NCBI GenBank assembly: GCA_031394735.1
Contig: JANMXI010000113.1
Location: 1 to 58,120, forward strand
Length of the DNA: 58,120 bases
Origin: TMP-86 sp031394735
GTDB lineage: Bacteria; Pseudomonadota; Gammaproteobacteria; Steroidobacterales; Steroidobacteraceae
Direction: 5' to 3'
Under the pieces are notes generated by a model. That model worked only from the letters and a program-made list of their open reading frames with translations, had not been told where the DNA came from and did not search any database. Below are positions 16,872-24,898 of this stretch, one piece after another (position 1 is the stretch's first letter; every line of letters begins with the position of its first letter). The position numbers and the translations under genes are program-made.

Positions 16872-17466
16872 TCGCTGTGCGTGGCTTTTGCTTTGCGCCC
16901 TGCCGCTCGCGGCCAATGCACAGGTCCTGCCCAAGGCGGACACGCAGTTGCCCATCACACTGGACGCATCGTCCAGCGATCTGGATTACCGCAACAACAT
17001 CATCGTGTTCCGCAAAGTGAAGATCAGTCAGGGAAAACTGTCGGTTGAGGCCGATCAGGCGCAGGCCAATGGCGTCAATTTCGACAACAGCCGCTGGCAG
17101 TTTCGCGGCAAGGTCAAGATCACGGTCGAACAGGGTTTCCTGACCTCCGATGATGCGGAAATCAGCTTCGGCGACAAGCAGCTCACCAAGGCCGTGGTTA
17201 ACGGCAACCCGGCTCAATTCGAACAGCGCCGCGAAAAGACCGGTCAGCTGGCGCGCGGCCGCGCGGACTCCATCATCTATGACGTCAAATCCGGAACCGT
17301 GAACCTGACCAAGAATGCGTGGCTGTCCGACGGCCAGCGGGAGATCAGCGGCGAATCTCTGAAATACAACGTCAACGAGCAGCGGGTCGAGGCCAACTCC
17401 ACCGAGCAGAGTTCGCAGCGCGTACACATCACCATCACGCCGCCGCCGGCCAAGCCCAAACCATGA
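16852..17466 (+). CDS. lptA: LPS transport periplasmic protein LptA
   Basis: Forms the periplasmic bridge that carries LPS from LptC to LptD. 204 residues with a signal peptide (cleavage probable after ANA, about residue 23) and one OstA/LptA jellyroll. Family features are PITLDASSSDLDYRNN, GKLSVEADQAQANG and the later GQLARGRADSIIYDV. The long lysine- and proline-rich tail is typical. It overlaps lptC at the start and lptB by ATGA at the end. Confidence 0.92.
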   Translation: MADSPHNRCAWLLLCALPLAANAQVLPKADTQLPITLDASSSDLDYRNNIIVFRKVKISQGKLSVEADQAQANGVNFDNSRWQFRGKVKITVEQGFLTSDDAEISFGDKQLTKAVVNGNPAQFEQRREKTGQLARGRADSIIYDVKSGTVNLTKNAWLSDGQREISGESLKYNVNEQRVEANSTEQSSQRVHITITPPPAKPKP

Positions 17467-18188
17467 GCGTGCTCAAGGCCGAAGGACTCGCCAAAAGTTA
17501 CAAATCGAGGCAGGTGCTGCGCGATCTGTCGCTGCAGGTTTCCAGTGGCGAGGTGGTCGGACTGCTCGGCCCGAATGGCGCCGGCAAGACCACGGCCTTT
17601 TATATGATCGTCGGCCTCATCCCGTGCGAACGCGGCAGCATCTTTTTGGATCAGCGCGACCTGTCGGGCCTGCCCATGCACCGTCGGGCTCAGCTCGGCA
17701 TGGGCTATCTGCCACAGGAAGCCTCCGTGTTTCGCAAACTGTCGGTGGCCGACAACATTCTGGCGATCCTGGAAACCCGGCCTAAGATGGACGAGGTGGC
17801 CCGCAACGCGCGCCTGAGCGAACTGCTCAATGAGCTGCACATCGACCATGTGCGCGACACTCTCGGCATGAGCCTGTCGGGCGGCGAACGCCGCCGGGTG
17901 GAAATTGCGCGGGCCTTGGCGGCAGAACCGCAATTCATCCTGCTGGATGAGCCATTCGCCGGGGTGGATCCGTTGTCAGTTCAGGATATTCAGCGAATTA
18001 TCAAGCACTTAAGCGAAAAGGGCATCGGCATCCTGATAACGGATCACAATGTCCGGGAAACGCTGGATATCTGCAGTCGAGCCTATATTGTCAGCCAGGG
18101 ATCGGTCATTGCGATGGGAACTGCGGAACAGATTCTTGCCAACCCGCAGGTTCGTGAGGTGTACTTGGGACAGGATTTCGTACTGTAG
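17463..18188 (+). CDS. lptB: LPS export ABC ATPase LptB
   Basis: Cytoplasmic ATPase that powers LPS extraction by LptFG. 241 residues with Walker A GPNGAGKTT (about 37-45), Q-loop at LPQEASVFRKL, signature LSGGERRRVE, and Walker B FILLDEPFAGVDP. The H-loop follows in ITDHNVRETL. The frame is open well upstream inside lptA, but ATG at 17463 overlaps the lptA stop as ATGA and gives the standard length. lptF and lptG are not in the window, as is usual. Confidence 0.96.
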   Translation: MSVLKAEGLAKSYKSRQVLRDLSLQVSSGEVVGLLGPNGAGKTTAFYMIVGLIPCERGSIFLDQRDLSGLPMHRRAQLGMGYLPQEASVFRKLSVADNILAILETRPKMDEVARNARLSELLNELHIDHVRDTLGMSLSGGERRRVEIARALAAEPQFILLDEPFAGVDPLSVQDIQRIIKHLSEKGIGILITDHNVRETLDICSRAYIVSQGSVIAMGTAEQILANPQVREVYLGQDFVL

Positions 18189-18252
18189 TGGAGCCGGCTC
18201 TTCGTGAGATTCCCGCCGGCATAGCCGGAAGGATCATTTTGCAGCAGAAGTT

Positions 18253-19728
18253 ATGTTGAAGCCGAGTCTGCAACTTCGCATCGGGCAGCAGCTCACGATG
18301 ACGCCGCAGTTGCAGCAGGCCATCCGTTTACTGCAGCTTCCCTCGCTTGACCTGCAGGCGCATGTTCGCGAGACCCTCGAAACCAACATCATGCTCGAGG
18401 CCGAGGACGAACTGGCCGCCGACCCGCTCGCTCCGGAATCCTTGAGCGACCTCGAACCCACGGTCGCAAAGGAAGAATATGTCGAGCTCAGCGGCAACGC
18501 CGTGTCCGAACGCGATCAGCGCGAAGAGCCCGAAGTCGAGATTTCCGATGAGGCCTGGGGAGAGCAGACGGCAGGCGTTTCCGATACGCCCTGGTCCGGC
18601 GATGACGATCGCAACTCCGATCTGAGCGATGAAAACGGCCAGACCTTGCAGGAACAACTGCTCGAGCAACTGGACCTGGCGAAACTGTCCGCGGTCGACA
18701 CGGCCATCGCGCGCGTCATCGTCGATGCCATCAACGATGACGGCTACCTGCAGGACAGTCTCGAGGACATCAGCGCCAGTCTGCTGCCCGAAATCGAAGC
18801 GGGCGTCGCGGATGTCGAGCGCGTCCTCGGCGCCGTTCAATGCCTGGAGCCGGCGGGTGTCGGCGCCCGCAATCTGGGCGAATGCATTGCGCTGCAACTG
18901 CGTCAGCTCGACCCGCAAACACCGGGCCGCGGCGTTGCCATCCGCGTCGCGCTGGAGCATCTGGATCTGGTTGCCGGTCAGCAGTTTTCCTTACTGCGCA
19001 GGCACTTACGTTGCGCCGAGGGCGAGCTCGAGCAGGCTCTGGCGCTGCTGCGTTCCTGCCACCCCCGCCCGGGCAGCACCGTCAACTCCTCGTGCGCCGA
19101 ATACGTAATTCCCGACGTGTTCGTACGCCGGACGGAACATGGCTGGATTGTGGAGATCAATCAGGCGACAGTACCCCGGGTGAGGGTCAATCAAAGCTAT
19201 GCGAACCTCGTCTCCCGCTCGGCGGATCACGCCATGCTGCGCACCCAATTGCAGGAGGCTCGCTGGCTGCTGCGCAGCCTGGAAATCCGCAACGAAACCC
19301 TGCTGAAAGTGGCGCGCTGCATCGTGCAGCGGCAGGCCAGTTTCTTTGAACTGGGCGATGAAGGGATGCAGCCGTTGATACTCAAGGACGTGGCCGAGGC
19401 GGTGGAGATGCATGAGTCCACGATTTCACGCGTCACCACTGCGAAATACATGCATACGCCGCGTGGCGTATTCGAATTCCGTCATTTTTTCTCCAGTCAT
19501 GTCGCGGCGGCCGATGGCACCGAAATGTCCTCGACCGCGATTCGCGCCAAGATCAGGAAACTGATCGCCCAGGAGGATTCCGATAGTCCCCTGAGCGACA
19601 GCAAGCTCGCCGAAGTCTTGTCCCAGGAAGGCATCCCCGTGGCGCGCCGCACGGTTGCCAAGTATCGCGAGGCCATGCAGATCGAACCGTCCAATGAACG
19701 CAAGCGGTCGGCGGCCCGTGCTTTGTAG
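18253..19728 (+). CDS. rpoN: RNA polymerase sigma-54 factor RpoN
   Basis: Alternative sigma factor that reads -24/-12 promoters and needs AAA+ activators. 491 residues. Region I is glutamine- and leucine-rich (QQLTMTPQLQQAIRLLQLPS), and an acidic region II runs to about 130. Then come the core-binding domain, the helix-turn-helix near 380-400 (MHESTISRVTTAKYM), and the RpoN box ARRTVAKYRE near 465. It follows lptB by 64 bp, probably in the same transcript. No activator gene is present in the window. Confidence 0.96.
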   Translation: MLKPSLQLRIGQQLTMTPQLQQAIRLLQLPSLDLQAHVRETLETNIMLEAEDELAADPLAPESLSDLEPTVAKEEYVELSGNAVSERDQREEPEVEISDEAWGEQTAGVSDTPWSGDDDRNSDLSDENGQTLQEQLLEQLDLAKLSAVDTAIARVIVDAINDDGYLQDSLEDISASLLPEIEAGVADVERVLGAVQCLEPAGVGARNLGECIALQLRQLDPQTPGRGVAIRVALEHLDLVAGQQFSLLRRHLRCAEGELEQALALLRSCHPRPGSTVNSSCAEYVIPDVFVRRTEHGWIVEINQATVPRVRVNQSYANLVSRSADHAMLRTQLQEARWLLRSLEIRNETLLKVARCIVQRQASFFELGDEGMQPLILKDVAEAVEMHESTISRVTTAKYMHTPRGVFEFRHFFSSHVAAADGTEMSSTAIRAKIRKLIAQEDSDSPLSDSKLAEVLSQEGIPVARRTVAKYREAMQIEPSNERKRSAARAL

Positions 19729-19759
19729 TTAAGTCAACGTTCGTGCAGAAGGAGGCCTC

Positions 19760-20107
19760 ATGCAGCTGGATCTGAGTGGTCATCATGTCGAAGTTACGCC
19801 CGCCTTGCGCGGTTATGTCCTGAAGAAATTCGAGCGCATCACGCGCCATTTTGATCAGCTCATCGACGTGCATTGCGTGCTGACAGTGGAAAAGCTGCGC
19901 CACAAGGCCGAAGCAACCGTCCATGTGCGCGGTAGCAAGGTGTACGCGGATGCAACCATGAGCGACATGTACGCCGCCATCGACGCGCTGACTGACAAAC
20001 TCGACCGCTGTGTCAAGAAGCACAAGGAAAAGACCTCCGATCACCATGCAGGCGAGGTCCTCAAGGCGCGGATCGCCGAGAGCCGAACGCGACCGACCGA
20101 GCCATAG
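19760..20107 (+). CDS. hpf: Ribosome hibernation promoting factor (short HPF/YhbH family)
   Basis: Binds the 30S decoding region and helps form inactive 100S ribosomes in stationary phase. 115 residues with the beta-alpha-beta-beta-beta-alpha fold: MQLDLSGHHVEVTPALRGYV, KFERITRHFDQLIDVHCVL, and DMYAAIDALTDKLDRCVKKH in the second helix. It is the short form, without the C-terminal dimerisation domain of long HPF. A perfect AAGGAGG lies before the ATG. It follows rpoN by 31 bp, the conserved order. Confidence 0.94.
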   Translation: MQLDLSGHHVEVTPALRGYVLKKFERITRHFDQLIDVHCVLTVEKLRHKAEATVHVRGSKVYADATMSDMYAAIDALTDKLDRCVKKHKEKTSDHHAGEVLKARIAESRTRPTEP

Positions 20108-20170
20108 CCGGAAAGCCCCTGCACCTATGCCGCCACGCCTGACGTTCCTTAAGGAGGGACGCGACGCCTT

Positions 20171-21034
20171 ATGCGCCTGATCATCGTCAGCGGCTTGTCC
20201 GGTTCGGGAAAGAGCGTGGCCTTGCACATGCTCGAGGACCTGGACTTCTATTGCGTCGACAACATTCCCGCAGCATTGCTGAAGCCTTTGATCTCACACA
20301 ACCTGCGGGGTCCCGAATCCACCTACGCGCGCACGGCGGTGGGCCTCGACGCGCGCAATCGTCCCACCGAAATCGCCACGATCCCCGCCATGGTGTTGGA
20401 ACTGCGCCGCAGTGGCATTGCCTGCGAGGTTTTGTACCTGCACGCCAGCGAGGACGTGCTGTTAAAGCGCTACGGTGAAACGCGGCGCAAACACCCGCTG
20501 AGCAGCAGTGGCGTGGGCCTGCGCGAGGCCATCCTCGCTGAACGCAAGCTGCTCGAGCCCATCACTCTCGCGGCCGACCTCGTCATCGACACCTCGCAGA
20601 TGGGCGTGCACGCCTTGCGGGAATTGGTGCGCGAACGCATCGAGCGGCGGCGCGAGGGCCGCCTGTCATTGATGTTCGAGTCGTTTGGATTAAATCACGG
20701 CATTCCCGGCGACGCGGATTTCGTCTTCGACGTGCGCAGCCTGCCCAATCCCTACTGGGAGCAGTCATTGCGGGACCTGACCGGCCGCGACCCAGCGGTG
20801 ATCGAGTATCTGCAGTCGCATGCGAATGTGCGCAAAATGGTGCAGGATCTGGCGGTATTCCTGGATCAGCGTTTGCCGGAATTCGCGCTGGTGAACCGCA
20901 ACTACCTCACCATCGCCATCGGTTGCACCGGCGGTCAGCACCGCTCGGTGTTCATCGTCGAGCGTCTGGCGGAGCATTTTCGCGAGCGCTACCCGGAAGT
21001 GATGACCCGGCACCATTCCCTCGACCGTTACTGA
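20171..21034 (+). CDS. rapZ: RNase adapter protein RapZ
   Basis: GTP/ATP-binding protein. In enterics it senses glucosamine-6-phosphate and directs RNase E to the small RNA GlmZ, adjusting amino-sugar supply for the envelope. 287 residues. The P-loop GLSGSGKS is at about 8-15, and DFYCVDNIPAALL follows. The C-terminal domain carries the conserved AIGCTGGQHRSVFI segment. AAGGAGGG lies 14 bases before the ATG. In relatives ptsN lies between hpf and rapZ and npr after it; both are missing here, so this RapZ is apart from the nitrogen-PTS genes. Confidence 0.94.
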   Translation: MRLIIVSGLSGSGKSVALHMLEDLDFYCVDNIPAALLKPLISHNLRGPESTYARTAVGLDARNRPTEIATIPAMVLELRRSGIACEVLYLHASEDVLLKRYGETRRKHPLSSSGVGLREAILAERKLLEPITLAADLVIDTSQMGVHALRELVRERIERRREGRLSLMFESFGLNHGIPGDADFVFDVRSLPNPYWEQSLRDLTGRDPAVIEYLQSHANVRKMVQDLAVFLDQRLPEFALVNRNYLTIAIGCTGGQHRSVFIVERLAEHFRERYPEVMTRHHSLDRY

Positions 21035-21061
21035 CCGGCCGCGCCTCGCCGGCCGCATCTC

Positions 21062-22246
21062 TCACGCCGATCGCACCGCCCGGGGCATCGTGCGGCGCCC
21101 GACATCGGAATCAATGTGCAGAAAGTCGCGCAATTCCGCCGCGCGGCGCATGCCGTCTTCGTATCCCAAAGCGATCAGTTCACGCGTGAAGGCACGTTCG
21201 AACAGCATGTAGCTCATCAACTGCTGCCCGCCATTGTCCTGCGCACCCAACGTGCGCAACAGCGCCCGCAGTGAAAAGGGCAGCTCGCGCCGGTGACGTC
21301 GTGCGATCTCACCGATTTCCTTCGATGGCGTCATCACCAGGGACTCGATGCGGCGCATCCTCCGCTCCACGCCGTTGGGCGCGGGAATGCTTTCATTGAT
21401 GCTGTTCATGCGCTCGATGTCGGCCACGATCTGATCCATGAACAGCGTATCGAGCATGAAGCCGAAAATATGGCCGAAGGTGGGTTCGACCAGGCGTGTC
21501 TTTTGCGCAGGGCCCTGCCCTGCGGGTTCGCGGACGCCGATGATGAGCAGTCGCTCCGCTCCCAGATGCAGCGCAGCGCTGAGCGGCGCGGTCTGGCGCA
21601 TCGCGCCGTCGCCGAAATACTGCCCGCCGATCATCACCGGGCGGAACAGAAAGGGAATCGCGAGACTGGCCATCAGGTGCTCGAGCGTCAACTGCACGCG
21701 CACGCCCTTTCGAAACGTTCGCTGCCAGGGCTCGATGTCACCAGAGGCATGATAAAACGCCACGGAGTCTGCATCCGAATAGCTGGTGGCGCAGATGGCC
21801 ACCGCGCGCAGATGTTCGCGATACAGGCTGCGCGGGATACCGTCAAAATCCAGGTGCTTGCGTAACAGCGCCCACAGCGGCGAATTGTCGAAGACGGCGT
21901 GCGGTGGCGGCAACAGCCAGCCGCCGGTCATGAGCGCCAGCATCCAATGCAATCCTGCACGCAACATGCTGGAGGTATCCGCTTTGAACACCTGCGACAC
22001 TTCAAAGTTGCGCCAGACCTGATCGATGGCCAGGACCGCACGGCGAAAGTGGGCGGCGTTCGCGGCGAGGACGACGGCGCTGACGGCGCCGGCGGAGGTG
22101 CCGGTGATCACGGGAAAGGGACAGGGCGAACCGCGTGGCAGCAGTTCAGCGATGGCCTTCAGCACGCCGACTTGATACGCAGCGCGCGCGCCTCCGCCGG
22201 TCAGGATCAGACCGGTTCGTGGGGGAGCTGTGATCGAGGGCTGCAT
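21062..22246 (-). CDS. Patatin-like phospholipase family protein
   Basis: Putative lipid acyl hydrolase. 394 residues. The N-terminal patatin domain begins with the oxyanion-hole motif LTGGGARAAYQVGVL (about 13-27). It has the nucleophile serine in GTSAG (about 49-53) and the catalytic aspartate in DGAMRQ (about 216-221), so the dyad is complete. There is no signal peptide, which suggests a cytoplasmic or membrane-associated enzyme. The C-terminal 130 residues are arginine-rich and helical. ATG at 22246 is chosen because the patatin domain starts there; the frame is open far upstream. It is convergent with rapZ and divergent from the peroxiredoxin. Confidence 0.88.
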   Translation of the reverse strand: MQPSITAPPRTGLILTGGGARAAYQVGVLKAIAELLPRGSPCPFPVITGTSAGAVSAVVLAANAAHFRRAVLAIDQVWRNFEVSQVFKADTSSMLRAGLHWMLALMTGGWLLPPPHAVFDNSPLWALLRKHLDFDGIPRSLYREHLRAVAICATSYSDADSVAFYHASGDIEPWQRTFRKGVRVQLTLEHLMASLAIPFLFRPVMIGGQYFGDGAMRQTAPLSAALHLGAERLLIIGVREPAGQGPAQKTRLVEPTFGHIFGFMLDTLFMDQIVADIERMNSINESIPAPNGVERRMRRIESLVMTPSKEIGEIARRHRRELPFSLRALLRTLGAQDNGGQQLMSYMLFERAFTRELIALGYEDGMRRAAELRDFLHIDSDVGRRTMPRAVRSA

Positions 22247-22309
22247 GCGTTTAGTATGACACCGGCGAACTTGAGCATTGTGATGCGCCGTGTGGCGCAG
22301 GAGACGGAC

Positions 22310-22843
22310 ATGCGTCACGGACTGTTGATTGCGGCTGCAGCCCTGCTGGCGGGAATCGCGGCTGCGCAGTCCCCGGCGCCTACAGTCGGATCCCCGGCGC
22401 CGGCCTTCAAGCTGCAGGACCAGCGCGGCGTCTGGCACGAGCTTGCCGAGTACCGCGGGCATTGGCTGGTGTTGTATTTCTATCCCAAGGACAACACACC
22501 GCATTGCACGACCGAAGCCTGCGAATTTCGCGACAATATTTTCGCCTTCAAGCAACTGGATGCGCAGATCATCGGGATCAGTCTCGACGACACGGCCTCC
22601 CACCGGCAATTCGCCGCAGACAACCGGCTGCCCTTCACGCTGTTGGCGGACACCGGACGGAGCACGGCCAAGAGCTACGGCGTGCTGCGGCGCGCGCTGG
22701 GCATCATGGAAGTGGCGAACCGCGAGACTTTCATCCTCGATCCAGCCGGGATCATTGCCCGGCACTACGCATCAGTGGATGCAAAAGGCCACTCAGCCAC
22801 CGTGCTGGCCGACCTGAAGGCGCTGAAGTCGGCACGCCACTAG
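22310..22843 (+). CDS. Exported peroxiredoxin of the Bcp/PrxQ type
   Basis: Thiol peroxidase that should reduce hydrogen peroxide or lipid hydroperoxides. 177 residues. The first 21 or so, ending AAAQS, form a signal peptide, so the enzyme probably acts in the periplasm; classical Bcp is cytoplasmic. The AhpC/TSA domain follows: GSPAPAFKLQDQRG, LYFYPKDNTPHCTTEACEF and GISLDDTASHRQFAADN. The peroxidatic cysteine is in TPHC and the resolving cysteine five residues later in TEAC, the PrxQ spacing. GGAG lies 8 bases before the ATG. The neighbouring divergent patatin suggests a possible link to lipid damage (inference). Confidence 0.88.
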   Translation: MRHGLLIAAAALLAGIAAAQSPAPTVGSPAPAFKLQDQRGVWHELAEYRGHWLVLYFYPKDNTPHCTTEACEFRDNIFAFKQLDAQIIGISLDDTASHRQFAADNRLPFTLLADTGRSTAKSYGVLRRALGIMEVANRETFILDPAGIIARHYASVDAKGHSATVLADLKALKSARH

Positions 22844-22877
22844 CCGGGCGCCACTGGGGCACAGGCGCTCAGCACTC

Positions 22878-24053
22878 CTAGGTCAGCGCGTCGATGGCCT
22901 CGTCGAGGCCGCCCAGCGTCAAGGGATACATCCGCCCTTCCAACAGTTCGCGGGTGATCGCGATGGATTGCGTGTAGCGCCATCGATCGCGAGGCTGCGG
23001 ATTCAGCCACGCAAATTTGCGATAGGTGTGCATCAGCCGCTGCAGCCAGACGCGGCCCGCTTCCTCGTTCCAATGTTCGATGCTGCCGCCGGGCTGCTCG
23101 ATTTCATACGGGCTCATGGTGGCATCGCCCACCAGGATGAGTTTGTAATCGGCCGCATACGTGCGTAGCAGCTCGTGCGTGCTCATGTTGACGTTCCAGC
23201 GGCGCCGGTTGTCCCGCCACAGTTTCTCGTAGACGAAGTTGTGGAAATAAAAGGATTCCAGATGCTTGAACTCGCTGCGCGCGGCGCAGAACAGTTCTTC
23301 GCAGACCCGCACATGGTCATCCATGGACCCACCGACATCCAGCAGCAACAGCACTTTGACCGCGTTGTGCCGCTCGGGAACCATCTTGATGTCCAGCCAG
23401 CCGCCGGAGCGCGCGGTGGCATCGATGGTGTCGGGCAGATCCAGTTCCGTTGCGGCACCGCGGCGTGCAAAGCGGCGCAAGCCGCGCAGGGCCAGCTTGA
23501 TGTTGCGGGTGCCGAGTTCGACTCTGTCATCCAGGTTCGCGTATTCTCGCTTGTCCCACACCTTGACGGCGGTGCGATTGCGCGAGCCCGCCTGGCCGAT
23601 GCGCACGCCTTCCGGATTGTAGCCATAGGCGCCGAAAGGCGAGGTGCCGGCGGTGCCGATCCATTTGCTGCCGCCCTGATGGCGGCCCTGCTGCTCCTCC
23701 AGCCGCTTCTTGAGCGTCTCCATGAGCTTTTCCCAGCCGCCGAGCGCTTCGATCTTGGCCTTTTCCTCCTCGCTGAGATTTTTCTCGGCGAGCTTCTCCA
23801 GCCAGTCGGCCGGCAGATCCTTGGACAACACCGCAAAATTGCTTTCCAGCCCCTTGAAGAAGGTGGCGAAGGCGCGATCGAAGCGGTCGTAGTAGCGCTC
23901 GTCTTTCACGAGGCAGGTGCGAGCAAGGTAGTAGAAGCGCTCAGCGCTGCCTTCGCCCACGCCCTTGGAGAGAGCTTCGAGAAGGCTCAGGAATTCGGTG
24001 ATCGTTACCGGCACACCGGCGGTACGGAGCAGGAAAAAAAACTTAACGAGCAT
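22878..24053 (-). CDS. CoxE-like von Willebrand factor A domain protein
   Basis: Function unknown; the family pairs with MoxR AAA+ ATPases, which are thought to act as chaperones for metal-cofactor or multisubunit assembly. 391 residues. A helical N-terminal part (FFLLRTAGVPVTITEFLSLL) precedes a charged coiled-coil-like stretch at about 90-125. The VWA domain starts near 230. The metal site reads LLLDVGGSMDDH, so the first serine of the DxSxS motif is glycine; a later DATMSPYEI may supply another ligand. It overlaps the upstream MoxR gene by 11 bases and is the last gene of the glycolytic transcript. Confidence 0.85.
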   Translation of the reverse strand: MLVKFFFLLRTAGVPVTITEFLSLLEALSKGVGEGSAERFYYLARTCLVKDERYYDRFDRAFATFFKGLESNFAVLSKDLPADWLEKLAEKNLSEEEKAKIEALGGWEKLMETLKKRLEEQQGRHQGGSKWIGTAGTSPFGAYGYNPEGVRIGQAGSRNRTAVKVWDKREYANLDDRVELGTRNIKLALRGLRRFARRGAATELDLPDTIDATARSGGWLDIKMVPERHNAVKVLLLLDVGGSMDDHVRVCEELFCAARSEFKHLESFYFHNFVYEKLWRDNRRRWNVNMSTHELLRTYAADYKLILVGDATMSPYEIEQPGGSIEHWNEEAGRVWLQRLMHTYRKFAWLNPQPRDRWRYTQSIAITRELLEGRMYPLTLGGLDEAIDALT

Positions 24054-24897
24054 TCCGGCGATTGAGAAACAGCAATTGCTCGAATAAATGCACGTCCTGC
24101 TCGTTCTTCAGCAGGGCTCCATACAGCGGCGGGATGATCTTGTGCGAATCGTCGGTGCGCAGAGCTTCGGGCGGGATGTCCTCGGCCACCAGCAATTTGA
24201 TCCAGTCCAGCAGTTCGGAGGTCGAGGGCTTCTTTTTCAAGCCGGGAACCTCGCGCACCTTGAAGAACATGCCGAGCGCTTCCTTGAGAAGATCCTTTTT
24301 CAGACCGGGGAAATGCACATCGATGATGCGCACCATGGTTTCCTCGTCCGGAAAACGGATGTAGTGGAAGAAACAACGCCGCAGGAAGGCATCGGGCAGC
24401 TCTTTTTCATTGTTGCTGGTGATGATGATCAGCGGCCGGTGCTTGGCGCGGATCGTCTGCCGGGTCTCGTAGACGTAGAAGTCCATGCGGTCGATTTCGC
24501 GCAGCAGATCGTTGGGAAACTCGATGTCGGCCTTGTCGATCTCGTCGATCAGCAGCACGGGCTGCGTGTCGCAATCGAACGCTTCCCACAGCTTGCCCTT
24601 CAGAATGTAATTGGCGATGTCCGTGACGCGCGAATCGCCGAGCTGCGAATCGCGCAGGCGTGAGACGGCGTCGTATTCGTACAGTCCCTGTTGCGCCTTG
24701 GTGGTGGATTTGATGTGCCACTCGAACAGCGGCATGCCCAACGACCGGGCAACCTCGGATGCCAACAGCGTCTTGCCGGTTCCCGGCTCGCCCTTGATCA
24801 GCAGCGGGCGGGACAGAATGATGGCGGCATTCACCGCCGACATCAATTCCTCGGTGGCGACGTATTGATCGGTTCCTTGAAATGCAGGGGTGGTCAT
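24043..24897 (-). CDS. MoxR-family AAA+ ATPase
   Basis: AAA+ ATPase of the MoxR clade. 284 residues with Walker A GEPGTGKT (36-43), Walker B LLIDEID (115-121), sensor 1 asparagine in IITSNNEKELPDAFLRRC, and a C-terminal helical lid. Members work with VWA partners to insert cofactors or remodel complexes. The start follows the pyk stop with one base between, and the stop overlaps the VWA gene. It is therefore co-transcribed with glycolytic enzymes. No client can be named from the sequence. Confidence 0.92.
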   Translation of the reverse strand: MTTPAFQGTDQYVATEELMSAVNAAIILSRPLLIKGEPGTGKTLLASEVARSLGMPLFEWHIKSTTKAQQGLYEYDAVSRLRDSQLGDSRVTDIANYILKGKLWEAFDCDTQPVLLIDEIDKADIEFPNDLLREIDRMDFYVYETRQTIRAKHRPLIIITSNNEKELPDAFLRRCFFHYIRFPDEETMVRIIDVHFPGLKKDLLKEALGMFFKVREVPGLKKKPSTSELLDWIKLLVAEDIPPEALRTDDSHKIIPPLYGALLKNEQDVHLFEQLLFLNRRNAR

Positions 24898-24898
24898 T

